DNA from: Paracoccaceae bacterium
GTDB lineage: Bacteria > Pseudomonadota > Alphaproteobacteria > Rhodobacterales > Rhodobacteraceae
Length of the DNA: 44,094 bases
Reading direction: 5' to 3'
Assembly: GCA_030625695.1 (NCBI GenBank)
Contig: DAOUQK010000002.1
Coordinates: 1 to 44,094, forward strand
Below are positions 16,848 to 27,390 of this stretch, in pieces; the first letter of the stretch is position 1; each line of letters opens with the position of its first letter. The position numbers were made by a program, and so were the translations under genes. A model generated the notes under the pieces. The model searched no databases, was not told the origin of the DNA, and saw nothing but the letters and a program-made list of their open reading frames with translations.

Positions 16848-17765
16848 ATGACATCTGATATTCACCTTGCCTTCGCACACCCGTCTGAACGGGCCGAGGC
16901 CACGTCTGACCGCGGTCCACTGGACCGGATATCGGTACGCGATCATGTGGTCGAAGTGGATATTGGCGCGTTTCAGATCGAACGCGGAACCACCCAGCGG
17001 GTGCGTTTTAACGTGGTGGTCGAAGTGCAGCCGCTGACCGGTGCGGTTGACGATGATGTGGACCGTATCCTTAGCTATGATCTGGTCACCGAGGCGATTG
17101 CGGAGGCTTTGGGCGAAGACCGTCTGAACCTGCTGGAAACCGTGGCCGAGCGGGTGGCAGCACGTATCCTGACCCAACCACAGGCGGCGCGGGTGTTTGT
17201 GCGGATCGAAAAACTGGACCGGGGGCCGGGCGATCTGGGGGTTGAAATTGTGCGTGGGCGGGATGATCAGGCAGAGGCCGCGGACGAGGCGCGCCCACAC
17301 CCGCGCCTGATGTATCTTTCCAATGCGGCGATTGCCTCTGGTAACCTGACCGGGTGGATCGACCAGATGCAAGCGCGCGACCGGCCTTTGGTTTGTTGCG
17401 TCGGGGCACCCGACGATGTTGCGCCGCAATCCGGGCAGGCGATGACGCAACGCCGGATCGACCTTTTGGCGATTGAACAAAATGCCTGGATTCTGGCTGC
17501 ACGCGATGCGCGTTGTGTGGTGGTATCAACGCGCACGGAATTGGACTGGGCGATGAAGAACGGCCAGATATCTGTCTGGGCGCCGTCCAAGATCGTGCTG
17601 GATGCACTGGACGGCCCGCTTGCCCCGCCCAACAATGCGGTGGCGTTGGCGGCCTGGTTTGCTGCCGGGTTCGCCGCCGATGAAATGCTGGTGATTGGGG
17701 CGGACTTGCCCCAGGACGGGCCGGTGCCGATGCGCGCCGTATCGGTGACGCAGGCGAAATTGTGA
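16848..17765 (+). CDS. folB: Dihydroneopterin aldolase with C-terminal extension
   Basis: DRISVRDHVVEVDIGAFQIERGTTQRVRFNVVVEV...LSYDLVTEAI (FolB-like); additional ~170 aa C-terminal region. Confidence 0.78.
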   Translation: MTSDIHLAFAHPSERAEATSDRGPLDRISVRDHVVEVDIGAFQIERGTTQRVRFNVVVEVQPLTGAVDDDVDRILSYDLVTEAIAEALGEDRLNLLETVAERVAARILTQPQAARVFVRIEKLDRGPGDLGVEIVRGRDDQAEAADEARPHPRLMYLSNAAIASGNLTGWIDQMQARDRPLVCCVGAPDDVAPQSGQAMTQRRIDLLAIEQNAWILAARDARCVVVSTRTELDWAMKNGQISVWAPSKIVLDALDGPLAPPNNAVALAAWFAAGFAADEMLVIGADLPQDGPVPMRAVSVTQAKL

Positions 17766-18760
17766 ACTATTACCGGGCGTTGGTGCAGCAGGGGGGCAAC
17801 CGTCCGCCGGGCGCGCAGGTGCTGGCTGGCGGTGACCTTTGGTTCACCCACGCCGAATGCTTGTCACGCGGCACACCGGCACAGATTGTTGTCGCCGCCG
17901 ACATTACGGACCCCGTGCTGACCCATCTGACCGCGCCCCGCGCAGCGGTGGCGGGGCTGAGCCTGAGCAAGCCTCGGATCATGGGCATCCTTAACGTCAC
18001 CCCCGACAGTTTTTCTGACGGCGGTCAGCACAACGCGCCAGAGGCGGCCCAAAAGGCCGCCTTGGAAATGGTGCAAAACGGCGCGGACATCATTGATATC
18101 GGCGGGGAGTCCACCCGACCCCGGGCTGATTTGATTCCAGAACCGCAGGAAATTTCCCGCACCGAACCGGTGATCGCGGCCTTGCGGGCGCAATCGGATG
18201 TGGTGATTTCGATCGACACCCGCAAGGCCGGCGTGGCCCGGGCGGCGCTGGGTGCGGGGGCCAATCTGGTCAATGATGTCTCGGGGCTTACGTTTGACGG
18301 GGCGATGGTCGGGTTGTGTGCCCGCGAAACCGCGCCAGTCTGTGTGATGCATGCGCAGGGCGACCCAATGACGATGCAGGATGCTCCGGCCTATGACAAT
18401 GTGCTGCTGGATGTGTATGATTTTCTGGCGGCCCGAATTGATGCGCTGGAGCATGCCGGAATTGAGCGCGCCAAAATTCTGGTCGATCCGGGCATCGGCT
18501 TTGGCAAAACAACAGAACACAATCTGACACTGTTACGTAATATATCGCTTTTTCACGGGCTTGGCTGTGGCATTCTGCTGGGGGCCTCGCGCAAGCGGTT
18601 TATCGGCACCTTAGGCCATGCCCCGCGCAGCGATGCCCGCGCGCCCGGATCAATTGCCATAGGGCTTGCAGCCCTGGCCCAAGGTGTGCAAATTCTTCGG
18701 GTACATGATGTGGCGGAAACTGCGCAGGCAATCAGGCTGTGGCAGGCGGTAAAGGGGTAA
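17762..18760 (+). CDS. folP: Dihydropteroate synthase
   Basis: [41 protein letters not shown]; 4-bp overlap with folB. Confidence 0.96.
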   Translation: MNYYRALVQQGGNRPPGAQVLAGGDLWFTHAECLSRGTPAQIVVAADITDPVLTHLTAPRAAVAGLSLSKPRIMGILNVTPDSFSDGGQHNAPEAAQKAALEMVQNGADIIDIGGESTRPRADLIPEPQEISRTEPVIAALRAQSDVVISIDTRKAGVARAALGAGANLVNDVSGLTFDGAMVGLCARETAPVCVMHAQGDPMTMQDAPAYDNVLLDVYDFLAARIDALEHAGIERAKILVDPGIGFGKTTEHNLTLLRNISLFHGLGCGILLGASRKRFIGTLGHAPRSDARAPGSIAIGLAALAQGVQILRVHDVAETAQAIRLWQAVKG

Positions 18761-18762
18761 CT

Positions 18763-20109
18763 ATGCGGAAACTGTTTGGAACTGACGGAGTGCGGGGCCG
18801 CGCCAACATCGCCCCGATGACGGCTGAAACGGCATTGCGTATTGGTGCGGCCGTCGGTCAGTATTTCCGCCGCGAAGCGGGGGGCGTGCACCGGGTGGTT
18901 ATTGGCAAGGACACGCGCCTTTCGGGGTATATGTTTGAACATGCGCTGACCGCGGGGCTGACTTCGACCGGCATGAACGTGCTGTTGATGGGTCCGGTGC
19001 CGACCCCGGCGGTGGGGTTGATGACCAATTCAATGCGGGCGGACCTTGGGGTGATGATATCGGCCAGTCACAATCCGGCCGAGGACAATGGCATCAAGTT
19101 CTTTGGTCCTGATGGCTTCAAGCTCTCGGACCGCGTCGAGGTCGAGATTGAAGCGCTGATTGCAGCGGGTGCTGATCTGGCTCCGGCTGACAAAATTGGC
19201 CGCGCCACACGGATCGATGACGCAAGGTTCCGGTATGGCGAACGCGTCAAGGCATCCTTGCCACGCGACATCACGCTGGATGGTCTGAAGGTGGTTATTG
19301 ACTGCGCCAATGGGGCCGCCTGGAGCACAGCACCACAGGTGCTGTGGGAATTGGGGGCCGAGGTGGTGCCGGTGGGGACCACCCCGGACGGTCACAACAT
19401 CAACCGCGATTGCGGCTCAACCCATCCGGCAACGGCGGCCGAGGCGGTGGTGGCGCATGGGGCCGATGTGGGCATCTGTCTGGACGGTGACGCGGACCGG
19501 GTGATAATCATCGACGAGAATGGTCATATAGGCGACGGCGATCAGCTGATGGCACTTTTGGCGGATCGCTGGGCGGCTGACGGCATCCTCAAGGGCGGAG
19601 CACTGGTGGCCACAGTGATGTCCAACCTGGGGTTGGAACGGTTTCTGGAGGGCAAGGGTCTGCGGCTGGAACGCACCCAGGTGGGTGACCGATATGTGGT
19701 GGAACGGATGCGCGCGGGTGGCTTTAATCTGGGCGGTGAACAGTCGGGCCATGTCGTGATGACCGACCATGCAACCACCGGTGACGGATTGATGGCGGGC
19801 CTGCATTTCCTGGCGGAAATGCTGCGCTCGGGCCAGTCGGCCAGCGCGTTGGTACGGCAATTTGAGCCGGTGCCGCAACTGTTGAAAAATGTCCGTTACG
19901 CAGCCGGTCAAACACCGCTTGAGATTGGATCGGTAAAGGCCGCCATCGCCGAGGCCGAGGCAGCGCTTGCCGCCAATGGCCGCCTTTTGATCCGCAAATC
20001 CGGCACCGAACCATTGATCCGGGTGATGGGCGAAAGCGAAGATGCAGATGTGCTGAACAAGGCCGTGAACTCGGTCGTGGCGGCGGTGGAAACTGCGGTT
20101 TCTGCCTGA
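18763..20109 (+). CDS. glmM: Phosphoglucosamine mutase
   Basis: [44 protein letters not shown]. Confidence 0.98.
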   Translation: MRKLFGTDGVRGRANIAPMTAETALRIGAAVGQYFRREAGGVHRVVIGKDTRLSGYMFEHALTAGLTSTGMNVLLMGPVPTPAVGLMTNSMRADLGVMISASHNPAEDNGIKFFGPDGFKLSDRVEVEIEALIAAGADLAPADKIGRATRIDDARFRYGERVKASLPRDITLDGLKVVIDCANGAAWSTAPQVLWELGAEVVPVGTTPDGHNINRDCGSTHPATAAEAVVAHGADVGICLDGDADRVIIIDENGHIGDGDQLMALLADRWAADGILKGGALVATVMSNLGLERFLEGKGLRLERTQVGDRYVVERMRAGGFNLGGEQSGHVVMTDHATTGDGLMAGLHFLAEMLRSGQSASALVRQFEPVPQLLKNVRYAAGQTPLEIGSVKAAIAEAEAALAANGRLLIRKSGTEPLIRVMGESEDADVLNKAVNSVVAAVETAVSA

Positions 20110-20112
20110 CGA

Positions 20113-21213
20113 CTAACCCAGCACCCGCTCCGGGAACATTGCCGCCAACCCTTCGGGCGAGGCATCACAAATGCCGCGTTCGGTGATCAGCCCGGTCACC
20201 AACCGGCGCGGGGTGACGTCAAACGCCGGGTTGCCGCCCGGCGTGCCATCGGGCGAGATTTGCACTTCGCCCACGGTGCCATCCGCCAGCTTGCCCTGAA
20301 CATGGGTGACTTCACTGTCGTCGCGTTCTTCAATTGGGATCTCGGCGACACCATCCTTGACGGTCCAGTCGATAGTCGGCGAGGGTAGGGCGACATAAAA
20401 CGGCACGTTATTATCCTGTGCCGCCAGTGCCTTGAGGTAGGTGCCGATCTTGTTGCACACGTCGCCATGCGCGGTGGTGCGGTCGGTGCCGACGATCACC
20501 ATATCAACCTGACCATGCTGCATCAGATGTCCGCCGGCATTGTCAACGATCAGATGATGCGGGATGTCGTGGCTGTTCATTTCCCACGCCGTCAGCAATG
20601 CGCCCTGATTGCGCGGTCGCGTCTCATCCACCCAGATATGTACGGGGATGCCCGCCATATGCGCGTGATACATAGGCGAGGTGGCGGTGCCCCAGTCGAC
20701 CGTTGCCAGCCAGCCGGCATTGCAATGGGTGAGTATATTTACGACCTCTCCCGGCTGCTTTTTTGCGGCAATATCCTTGATGATCTCAAGACCGTGCACG
20801 CCGATCATCCGGTTGCATTCAACGTCCTCGTCGGCAATTTCATGGGCGCGCTGCATTGCCGCCGCTGCGCGTTCTTCCTCCGGCATCGGCATCAACAGCG
20901 CCGTCATATCATTCAGGGCCCACCGCAGGTTGATCGCTGTGGGGCGGGTTTCGTGCAGCACGTCCCAAGTTTCCACAATCGAGGCATCAGACGCATCACG
21001 CGCCATTTCAACCGCAACGCCATATGCCGCGGTCGCCCCGATCAGAGGCGCGCCGCGGACCCACATATCTGCAATCGCTGTGACAAAAGCGGCGCGCGTG
21101 GTCAGGTCAACAACGCGAAATTCATGCGGCAGCCAGCGTTGGTCGATGATCTGTACCTTGCCGGTATCGCTATTGTACCAGATCGAACGAAAGTCCTTGC
21201 CGTCAACCTTCAT
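20113..21213 (-). CDS. mtnA: S-methyl-5-thioribose-1-phosphate isomerase
   Basis: [64 protein letters not shown]. Confidence 0.96.
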   Translation of the reverse strand: MKVDGKDFRSIWYNSDTGKVQIIDQRWLPHEFRVVDLTTRAAFVTAIADMWVRGAPLIGATAAYGVAVEMARDASDASIVETWDVLHETRPTAINLRWALNDMTALLMPMPEEERAAAAMQRAHEIADEDVECNRMIGVHGLEIIKDIAAKKQPGEVVNILTHCNAGWLATVDWGTATSPMYHAHMAGIPVHIWVDETRPRNQGALLTAWEMNSHDIPHHLIVDNAGGHLMQHGQVDMVIVGTDRTTAHGDVCNKIGTYLKALAAQDNNVPFYVALPSPTIDWTVKDGVAEIPIEERDDSEVTHVQGKLADGTVGEVQISPDGTPGGNPAFDVTPRRLVTGLITERGICDASPEGLAAMFPERVLG

Positions 21214-22484
21214 GTCCAGTCCCCCCGGTTGATTACCCGCGTCAGATCAAGAACCTGCGCCATCCCGGAAAACTGTGGGGCGTTTACAACCAGTTGCCGT
21301 CCCAGTTCCAACGCGCGTGCCTCGCAAGATGCCCGCGCATCCTCATCGGCGATATCCTCAAAATCGGCGTTATGCGCCAAGCCAAGGATGCGGCGGTGCA
21401 TCTCGACCCCGGCAAAGCCAAGGGCATCAACCCAGATCATATGCAACCGCTGCCCCAGCGCCTGTTCTGCGGCCAGATCATGTCCCTGATCCTCGTAAAG
21501 CGTCTTTTGGTACAGGATGCCGGTGCGTTCGGTCCGCCAAAGTTTCGAAAACTCGGTACAGAAACTGGCCCAGACGGTGTCGATAACGCCCAGAATCCAT
21601 TCCTGAAAATCCTCGCGCTGGCCCGGTTTCGTATCGTGACCGGGTTGCGAATAATAGGCCATGAAAAAGTTCGACAGCATCATGCCCACATCAAAGCCAA
21701 TCGGGCCGTAGGTGACAAATTCCGGGTCGATCACCTTTGTTTCGTGAGTGGTGACCATGATCGACCCGGTGTGAAGATCGCCGTGCAGCATGGTTTCGGC
21801 GTTGTTACAAAACTTGGCCTTCAGATGCTGAACACCAACCTTCAGGTCAATATCACTGCGCAAACGCGCCACGATATTGTCCAGTTGCGGTGTGTTGTGC
21901 TGGTTCATCTCGGCGTCAAAGTAAGGATCGGAAAACACAAGGTTTTCGGTGATGTCGCACAGCTCGGCGTTGTCGGCGAATAGCGCCAGATCGGCCTTGC
22001 GGGTGGACGTGTCCATCGACATGTCCGAGCCGCGAAATAACGTGCGCGCCGCAAACAGTCCCATTTCATGCGCCATGGTTTCATTGCGGTTGCCGGCAAT
22101 CAGAAAGTTGCGCAGGATCACATGCGGTTGGAAGAATTCCATGACGATCAGCGCCTGATCTTCGTCGAAATGATAAATCTCAGGCACCATGCCGGGGGCG
22201 CGCGTGGCCTGCCGGGTCAGCGCGTGATATTCAAAGAACGCACGTTTCAGCGGCAAGGGCCAGCTATCGCCGACCAGCCGCACATACGGCAGCGCCTGTT
22301 TGACAATCACTGCTCCAACCGGGCTTTTGACGATGAACACCAGGTTAAGGTTGCCGTCGCCCACTTCATCCGCGCTCCAGACGTCGGTATCTTTGCCTAA
22401 ACGACCGGTGATCGCACTAATGGTGCCCAACCGCGCCGCAATTGTGTCAACTGTCAGCGGCTGATAGCCGTTACTTTGTGTCAT
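21210..22484 (-). CDS. mtnK: 5-methylthioribose kinase
   Basis: [11 protein letters not shown] motif and [13 protein letters not shown]; start MTQSNGYQ at 22484 with GGAAAGG upstream; ATGA overlap with mtnA. Confidence 0.93.
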   Translation of the reverse strand: MTQSNGYQPLTVDTIAARLGTISAITGRLGKDTDVWSADEVGDGNLNLVFIVKSPVGAVIVKQALPYVRLVGDSWPLPLKRAFFEYHALTRQATRAPGMVPEIYHFDEDQALIVMEFFQPHVILRNFLIAGNRNETMAHEMGLFAARTLFRGSDMSMDTSTRKADLALFADNAELCDITENLVFSDPYFDAEMNQHNTPQLDNIVARLRSDIDLKVGVQHLKAKFCNNAETMLHGDLHTGSIMVTTHETKVIDPEFVTYGPIGFDVGMMLSNFFMAYYSQPGHDTKPGQREDFQEWILGVIDTVWASFCTEFSKLWRTERTGILYQKTLYEDQGHDLAAEQALGQRLHMIWVDALGFAGVEMHRRILGLAHNADFEDIADEDARASCEARALELGRQLVVNAPQFSGMAQVLDLTRVINRGDWT

Positions 22485-22653
22485 CCCGAATCCTTTCCCC
22501 GTTTGCCTTGGCTTGCTGCCAGTCAAGGCCCGCACTTGTGCCCAGCATTGTGAACTCATCATCATTTGTCAATACAAGCTGACAATTGATATAATGACAT
22601 GCAGACATCGCTGTCGCAATCACCGGGTTTATGGTTAAGGTTTGTAAGGATGT

Positions 22654-23523
22654 TTGACTATGACGGATAAACTGCGGGTCGCATTGGTGGGGCAGGGCAT
22701 TTCGGCCTCGCTTACCCCGGCCATGCATGAGGCAGAGGCGCGCGCGCTTGGGTTGGACTATGCCTATGGGTTGATTGATACCGCGAATCCGGCCCACGCG
22801 GGTCGCACCCTTGGTGAAATTGTTGCAACTGCGCAGGCGGATGGGCTGGCCGGGTTGAATATCACACATCCCCACAAGATCGACGTGCTTGGGGCTTTGG
22901 ACGATCTTTCTGACGACGCGCGCCGTTTGGGGGCGGTGAATACGGTGGTATTTCGGGATGGCCGCAAGATCGGTCACAACACGGATCATTCCGGGTTCTA
23001 TGCGGCATTCAAACAGGAGCTAACCGGTGCGTCACTGGATCTGGTGTTGTTGCTGGGGGCCGGTGGCGCAGGTGCGGCGGTTGGGTTTGCGCTTTTGTCA
23101 TGTGGTGTCAAAGATCTGGTGTTGTTTGACCGGGAACGGGCGCGGTCAGACAATCTTGCCCAAAAACTGCGATCAGAATTTCCCGACCACAAAATCCGGC
23201 AAATCGAAATGCTGACCCCGCAGACAATGGAGGGGGTAAACGGCGTGGTCAATGCGACGCCGATGGGCATGGATAAATACCCAGGATCTGCCTTGCCCCT
23301 GCAATTATTGCATGCCGACCTGTGGCTCAGCGATATCGTCTATTTCCCATTGGAAACGGCCCTTTTGGCCCAGGCGCGTGCGCTTGGGTGCCGGGTCATG
23401 CCGGGGTCTGCGATGGCCATCTGGCAGGCGGTGCATGCGTTTGAATTATTTACCGGAAGACGCGCAGACCCGGCCAGAATGGGCCGGAGTTTTGCGCGGC
23501 TTGCCTTGCGAAAAATGCCGTAG
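22654..23523 (+). CDS. Shikimate/quinate dehydrogenase family protein
   Basis: GLNITHPHKIDV, NTDHSGF, LLGAGGAGAAVGFAL, NATPMGM; AroE fold motifs. Confidence 0.88.
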   Translation: MTMTDKLRVALVGQGISASLTPAMHEAEARALGLDYAYGLIDTANPAHAGRTLGEIVATAQADGLAGLNITHPHKIDVLGALDDLSDDARRLGAVNTVVFRDGRKIGHNTDHSGFYAAFKQELTGASLDLVLLLGAGGAGAAVGFALLSCGVKDLVLFDRERARSDNLAQKLRSEFPDHKIRQIEMLTPQTMEGVNGVVNATPMGMDKYPGSALPLQLLHADLWLSDIVYFPLETALLAQARALGCRVMPGSAMAIWQAVHAFELFTGRRADPARMGRSFARLALRKMP

Positions 23524-23587
23524 GGTGGGTGAAACCCACGTATGCTTCCATTTGAACCCAGGCTAACGTGGGTTTCACCCACCCTAC
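23520..23587. repeat. GTAG REP/BIME-like perfect inverted pair (22-bp arms, 24-nt spacer); likely bidirectional terminator
   Basis: GTAGGGTGGGTGAAACCCACGT (23520-23541) and ACGTGGGTTTCACCCACCCTAC (23566-23587), exact reverse complements, between convergent genes. Confidence 0.85.
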
Positions 23588-23609
23588 GCGATGTCCGGCA
23601 GGTCGTGTA

Positions 23610-25106
23610 TCAGGCAGGTGTTTCGTCTGCTTTTTCTTCCGGCTTGACCACTGGCATTTCAACTTTGGCCTCGGTCAACGCCAGTTTGCCTGATGGATCG
23701 GCATAGCTGTCGTTAAGGTTCTGGATATGCGTTGCCACCGTATCGCGCACCAGCCGCAGTTTTTTAGCGGCGCGTCTGCCCCAACCCGCAGGTTCAGTGC
23801 GGAAAATCGACTGGAAAAGCCCGGTGCTTTTCAGGAATGCCGCTTTCAGGTTCAGGTCAACCTGACCATAGGCTTCGCTCAAAGGCGCAGCGATGCGTTT
23901 GGCGATGAACCCGCGCATCCACAGGTGGAATGTCACCAGCATTATCACAACGGCAATGGCGGCGGCTGCGGCATCCAGCGTGTTGGCCGTGATCCATTCA
24001 GCCGAGAACACCTCGGCAGAGGGCGTCCAGCCCAGCCAGTACGACAACCCTATCAGCACCAGCACCAACAGGGCAAATGCCACCCCGTCACCGATCAGCA
24101 CCCCGCGCCGCCAGCGCGCCTTGGCGTCGCGTAGTTGCGGCAGCACGTCATGTTCAAGTTCATTGGCGACGGTCTCAAGCACGGAAACAATGCGATAATT
24201 GCGCTGCAATTCCACCTCGTCCATGCGGGCGTGGATCTTGCCCAGATCAATGTCACGCTTGGCGCGGAACCGTTCGCGCAACGCCGGGTCTTCGATCGGG
24301 GCGGCGGCATCTTCGTTGTAGATGGTATAGAACTGACCTGCCGCAAGGCCGGCCTGGGCGATGGAGCGCTGCCAGGCGGCGACCACTTCTTCGGGGTTAT
24401 CTTCGCGGGCGGCTGTATCTATCTGGTTGAGAATATACATGAATTTCGACGCGTCCGTGCGATTCACGGTATGGGACACCAGATGTTCCAATGTGTCCTG
24501 CATCGCGCCGGGTTCTGGGTGGCGGGCGTCAAAGAACACCAGCACAAGGTCCGACAGGTCGATAATGTGGTCGGTGATGCGCAGGGTTGACCGGCGTTGG
24601 TCATCGGCATCAAATCCGGGCGAGTCGATTATGATCTTGTTGCGGATTGCGTCCCGGTTGGTGGTGCGCAGTTGCAGATAGCTCTCAATATGTTTGCCTT
24701 CGCCGCGCGCCACCTTTTCGATCTCATGGCTGATGCGAAAGAACGGAAATCGTGGGTCAGCGTCCAATGCAGACCCGGGCAAAGTCTGATTGCCAGCCGC
24801 CCCCGAGGACCGGTGGCAGATCACCGTGAATTTGTCGTCCACCGCCTGATTGCCGGTGCTTTGCAGCTTGTCCCCGACATAAGAGTTGATGAAGGTCGAT
24901 TTTCCCGAACTAAACGTCCCGAGGATGGAAATCAGCGGCCACCAGGAAATCCGCGACGCCAGTGAGGTATCGCGGTCCAGCAGGCCGGTTTTATAAAGCA
25001 ACTGATCAAACCGGTAATAGGTTGGTAAAACGTCCAGAAGGGCCGGGTTTTCGGCCTTGAGGTGGCTTTCCAGACGTTCAAGCCGGTTGGTCAGAAAATG
25101 GCTCAT
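23610..25106 (-). CDS. Dynamin/EHD-like membrane GTPase
   Basis: P-loop GTFSSGKSTFINS, switch IIDSPGFDADDQR, NQID, two predicted C-terminal TM helices. Confidence 0.82.
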   Translation of the reverse strand: MSHFLTNRLERLESHLKAENPALLDVLPTYYRFDQLLYKTGLLDRDTSLASRISWWPLISILGTFSSGKSTFINSYVGDKLQSTGNQAVDDKFTVICHRSSGAAGNQTLPGSALDADPRFPFFRISHEIEKVARGEGKHIESYLQLRTTNRDAIRNKIIIDSPGFDADDQRRSTLRITDHIIDLSDLVLVFFDARHPEPGAMQDTLEHLVSHTVNRTDASKFMYILNQIDTAAREDNPEEVVAAWQRSIAQAGLAAGQFYTIYNEDAAAPIEDPALRERFRAKRDIDLGKIHARMDEVELQRNYRIVSVLETVANELEHDVLPQLRDAKARWRRGVLIGDGVAFALLVLVLIGLSYWLGWTPSAEVFSAEWITANTLDAAAAAIAVVIMLVTFHLWMRGFIAKRIAAPLSEAYGQVDLNLKAAFLKSTGLFQSIFRTEPAGWGRRAAKKLRLVRDTVATHIQNLNDSYADPSGKLALTEAKVEMPVVKPEEKADETPA

Positions 25107-25142
25107 ATCAGTTGATTTCCAATACCTGTTGGGAGCGTGTTT

Positions 25143-25820
25143 TTAGTTGTTGGCCAAGGCGCGCAGGGTTGCCGCCTTTTTCGGGGCGATGTTTTGCAAG
25201 ACGGCGATGATCGGCTGAACCTGTTGGTTTTGACCCTTTTGAACCAACAGCCTGCCGGTCACAAGGTACGCATCTGCCGCCGCGTCAAACTGGCGTTGCG
25301 CAAACAGGATATTGCCGAATTCTCCGTTTACGTCCGGATCATTGGGGGCGGCTTTGGCAAGGGCGGCATACAACGCGCTTGCGCCGTCTATGTCGCCTTT
25401 CCAATAGGCCTGACGCGCCGCTTTCAGGCGGGTTTTTGTGTCGTCAGACGCGGGTTTGTCGGCAGCCGGCCGGGGCACGACAACCGGGGTTGGCGCGGCC
25501 TCAGGCGTGCTGGCCTCTTCCACGGGGTCCGCGACAGGCATCTGAATGGCGGGCAAACTGGCTTTGGCCGTCTGTGGTGCCGGATCAGCCGCAGGTTCAG
25601 CTACGGCATCAACGGCAGGGGATGTTTCTGTTGTTTGCACAGGGTCCTGCTCTGAGTCCTGCGCGGTTGTCACTGCTTCCTCCTGTGGTGCCGACTGGGA
25701 TGCGGGCCAGCCAAAGGTGGCGCTGGAAAACTGCATCAATGAATCGCGCTTGAAAAACGCCACCACGGCAACGATGACAAGGGCATAGATGGTAAGAAGG
25801 CGGATGAATGGCATGATCAT
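25143..25820 (-). CDS. Membrane-anchored TPR-containing protein
   Basis: N-terminal TM, Pro/Ala-rich linker, C-terminal TPR-like helices (ARQAYWKGDIDGASALYAALAKAAPNDPDVNGEFGNILFAQ). Confidence 0.7.
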   Translation of the reverse strand: MIMPFIRLLTIYALVIVAVVAFFKRDSLMQFSSATFGWPASQSAPQEEAVTTAQDSEQDPVQTTETSPAVDAVAEPAADPAPQTAKASLPAIQMPVADPVEEASTPEAAPTPVVVPRPAADKPASDDTKTRLKAARQAYWKGDIDGASALYAALAKAAPNDPDVNGEFGNILFAQRQFDAAADAYLVTGRLLVQKGQNQQVQPIIAVLQNIAPKKAATLRALANN

Positions 25821-25876
25821 CTTTGTATTCCTTTACGACGCAAATGCAATTTCTTCGTGCAGGCGCATGAGGGGGA

Positions 25877-26491
25877 TCAGGTGTAAACGGCGTGGGCCAG
25901 AGCATCAAGTTCGGCGGCGGCCTTGCTGTTTGGTTCCAGTTCGAACACGGCAAGCCCTTCGGAAAACGACCGCCGGAACGCCAGACGCTGCACCAGTTTT
26001 TGCGGCAGGGCGGTCAGGATATCCAAGGTTTCCAAGGCCTCAAGGGTTTCGGCGTTTTCGCGCGAACGTGGATGCGGGTCGGCGCGGTTGATAAAGGCAT
26101 GCACCGGCGGGATTTTGGTTTTGGTGTGTTCTGACTGGATAATTTCCAGAAAATGCTGTGTGGCCCAGATATCGGCCTGCGACGGGGTCACGGGGATGAC
26201 AATGTGGTCGGCCATGCGGATCGCCGCGCGCAGGGATTTCATGTCGGACGTACCAACATCAATCAGCCAGTCGCCTTTGGCCTTGGCCTTGGTGGGCAGC
26301 TTGTGGACCACTTCCAGATGCGGGCCGACCTCGTCTTCGTCGCGGATGGTGGCGACGTCGGTCAGGGTGCGCTGCGGGTCAAGATCGCAGACGGTGACGT
26401 CCTGACCTTGCGCCATGCGCCATGTGGCCATGTTGAAAACGATGGTGCTTTTGCCGGTGCCGCCTTTGAAATTGGCAAAAAGTGTAAGCAT
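25877..26491 (-). CDS. ParA/MinD-family ATPase
   Basis: Deviant Walker A FKGGTGKSTIVFNMA, VCDLDPQRT, VIPVTPSQADIWATQ. Confidence 0.88.
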   Translation of the reverse strand: MLTLFANFKGGTGKSTIVFNMATWRMAQGQDVTVCDLDPQRTLTDVATIRDEDEVGPHLEVVHKLPTKAKAKGDWLIDVGTSDMKSLRAAIRMADHIVIPVTPSQADIWATQHFLEIIQSEHTKTKIPPVHAFINRADPHPRSRENAETLEALETLDILTALPQKLVQRLAFRRSFSEGLAVFELEPNSKAAAELDALAHAVYT

Positions 26492-26512
26492 GGGGGCGGG
26501 TCCTTTGATGGA

Positions 26513-27304
26513 TTATTCGGATGCGGGGGCGGGCGACGGTTGTGGCGGGGCGATGGCGGCGGAATCGCGTTTCTGCCAGCCTTGGGGGACGGTAAACGCC
26601 ACCGGATCAACCGCGCCGACAATGATGTTTTCCAACCGGCGTACTTCGCCACCGGGCAGTTCTTCGCGAACGACTACGCGCAATTCGGGGTCAAACCACC
26701 AGCCGCCGACCAAGGGGTCGCGTCCCGGAGATTTGGTCTCGATCGACCAATGTTCAGCAGCGCGCCCGTTCAGCGTTTGCATGGATTTGAACCGCATCGC
26801 CATGCTGCTGCCATCGGGGTAATCCTGACGCAACGCCTGACGGCGGGTCGGGTCCCACAGGATCGACAGCGGTTTGGTTTGCGGGTTTGACGCCATCAGC
26901 CAGCGTTCGACCGAAATGCCGCTGACCGTATCGTTGCCAACCCGTTTGCACATGGCAAGGCCGGATTGATCGTCACAGGGCGTGGCACTGCCGGCCCCAA
27001 TGGTGTCGGGAACGGCCTGACCGCGGAGTTCGAAATAGCTCTGGCTGGTTGGTTCAAGGATGTACATCAACCCTTGTTCCGGCAGGAGGATCTGAACGAT
27101 CTTTTGACCGTTCTGCTCGTACTCCAGGCGCATGTTTTCGCCGGATTTAATGACAATGCCGGTGGTTTCCGGCTGGCCGGGGGCCGCGTGGATGGCGGTG
27201 GCGGAATAACTGGTTGTGGACTGCGATTGCTGCGCGGCCAAAGGGCCGGATGCGGCGACCGTCAGGATCAGCGCTGAAAGGATGGTTTTGATATTTGGTA
27301 TCAT
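26513..27304 (-). CDS. Periplasmic DUF4412-like protein
   Basis: Signal peptide MIPNIKTILSALILTVAASGPLAAQ; beta-rich LolA-like segments (SGENMRLEYEQNGQKIVQILLPEQGLMYILEPTSQSYFEL). Confidence 0.6.
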   Translation of the reverse strand: MIPNIKTILSALILTVAASGPLAAQQSQSTTSYSATAIHAAPGQPETTGIVIKSGENMRLEYEQNGQKIVQILLPEQGLMYILEPTSQSYFELRGQAVPDTIGAGSATPCDDQSGLAMCKRVGNDTVSGISVERWLMASNPQTKPLSILWDPTRRQALRQDYPDGSSMAMRFKSMQTLNGRAAEHWSIETKSPGRDPLVGGWWFDPELRVVVREELPGGEVRRLENIIVGAVDPVAFTVPQGWQKRDSAAIAPPQPSPAPASE

Positions 27305-27390
27305 TTTACGTCTCCCCCTGTCTGGCGTCTGTCGGATTGTTGCCCGCCCCGGCAAACCGGGGCGGGCAGGTGTTTATCGCTTAAGCAAAC

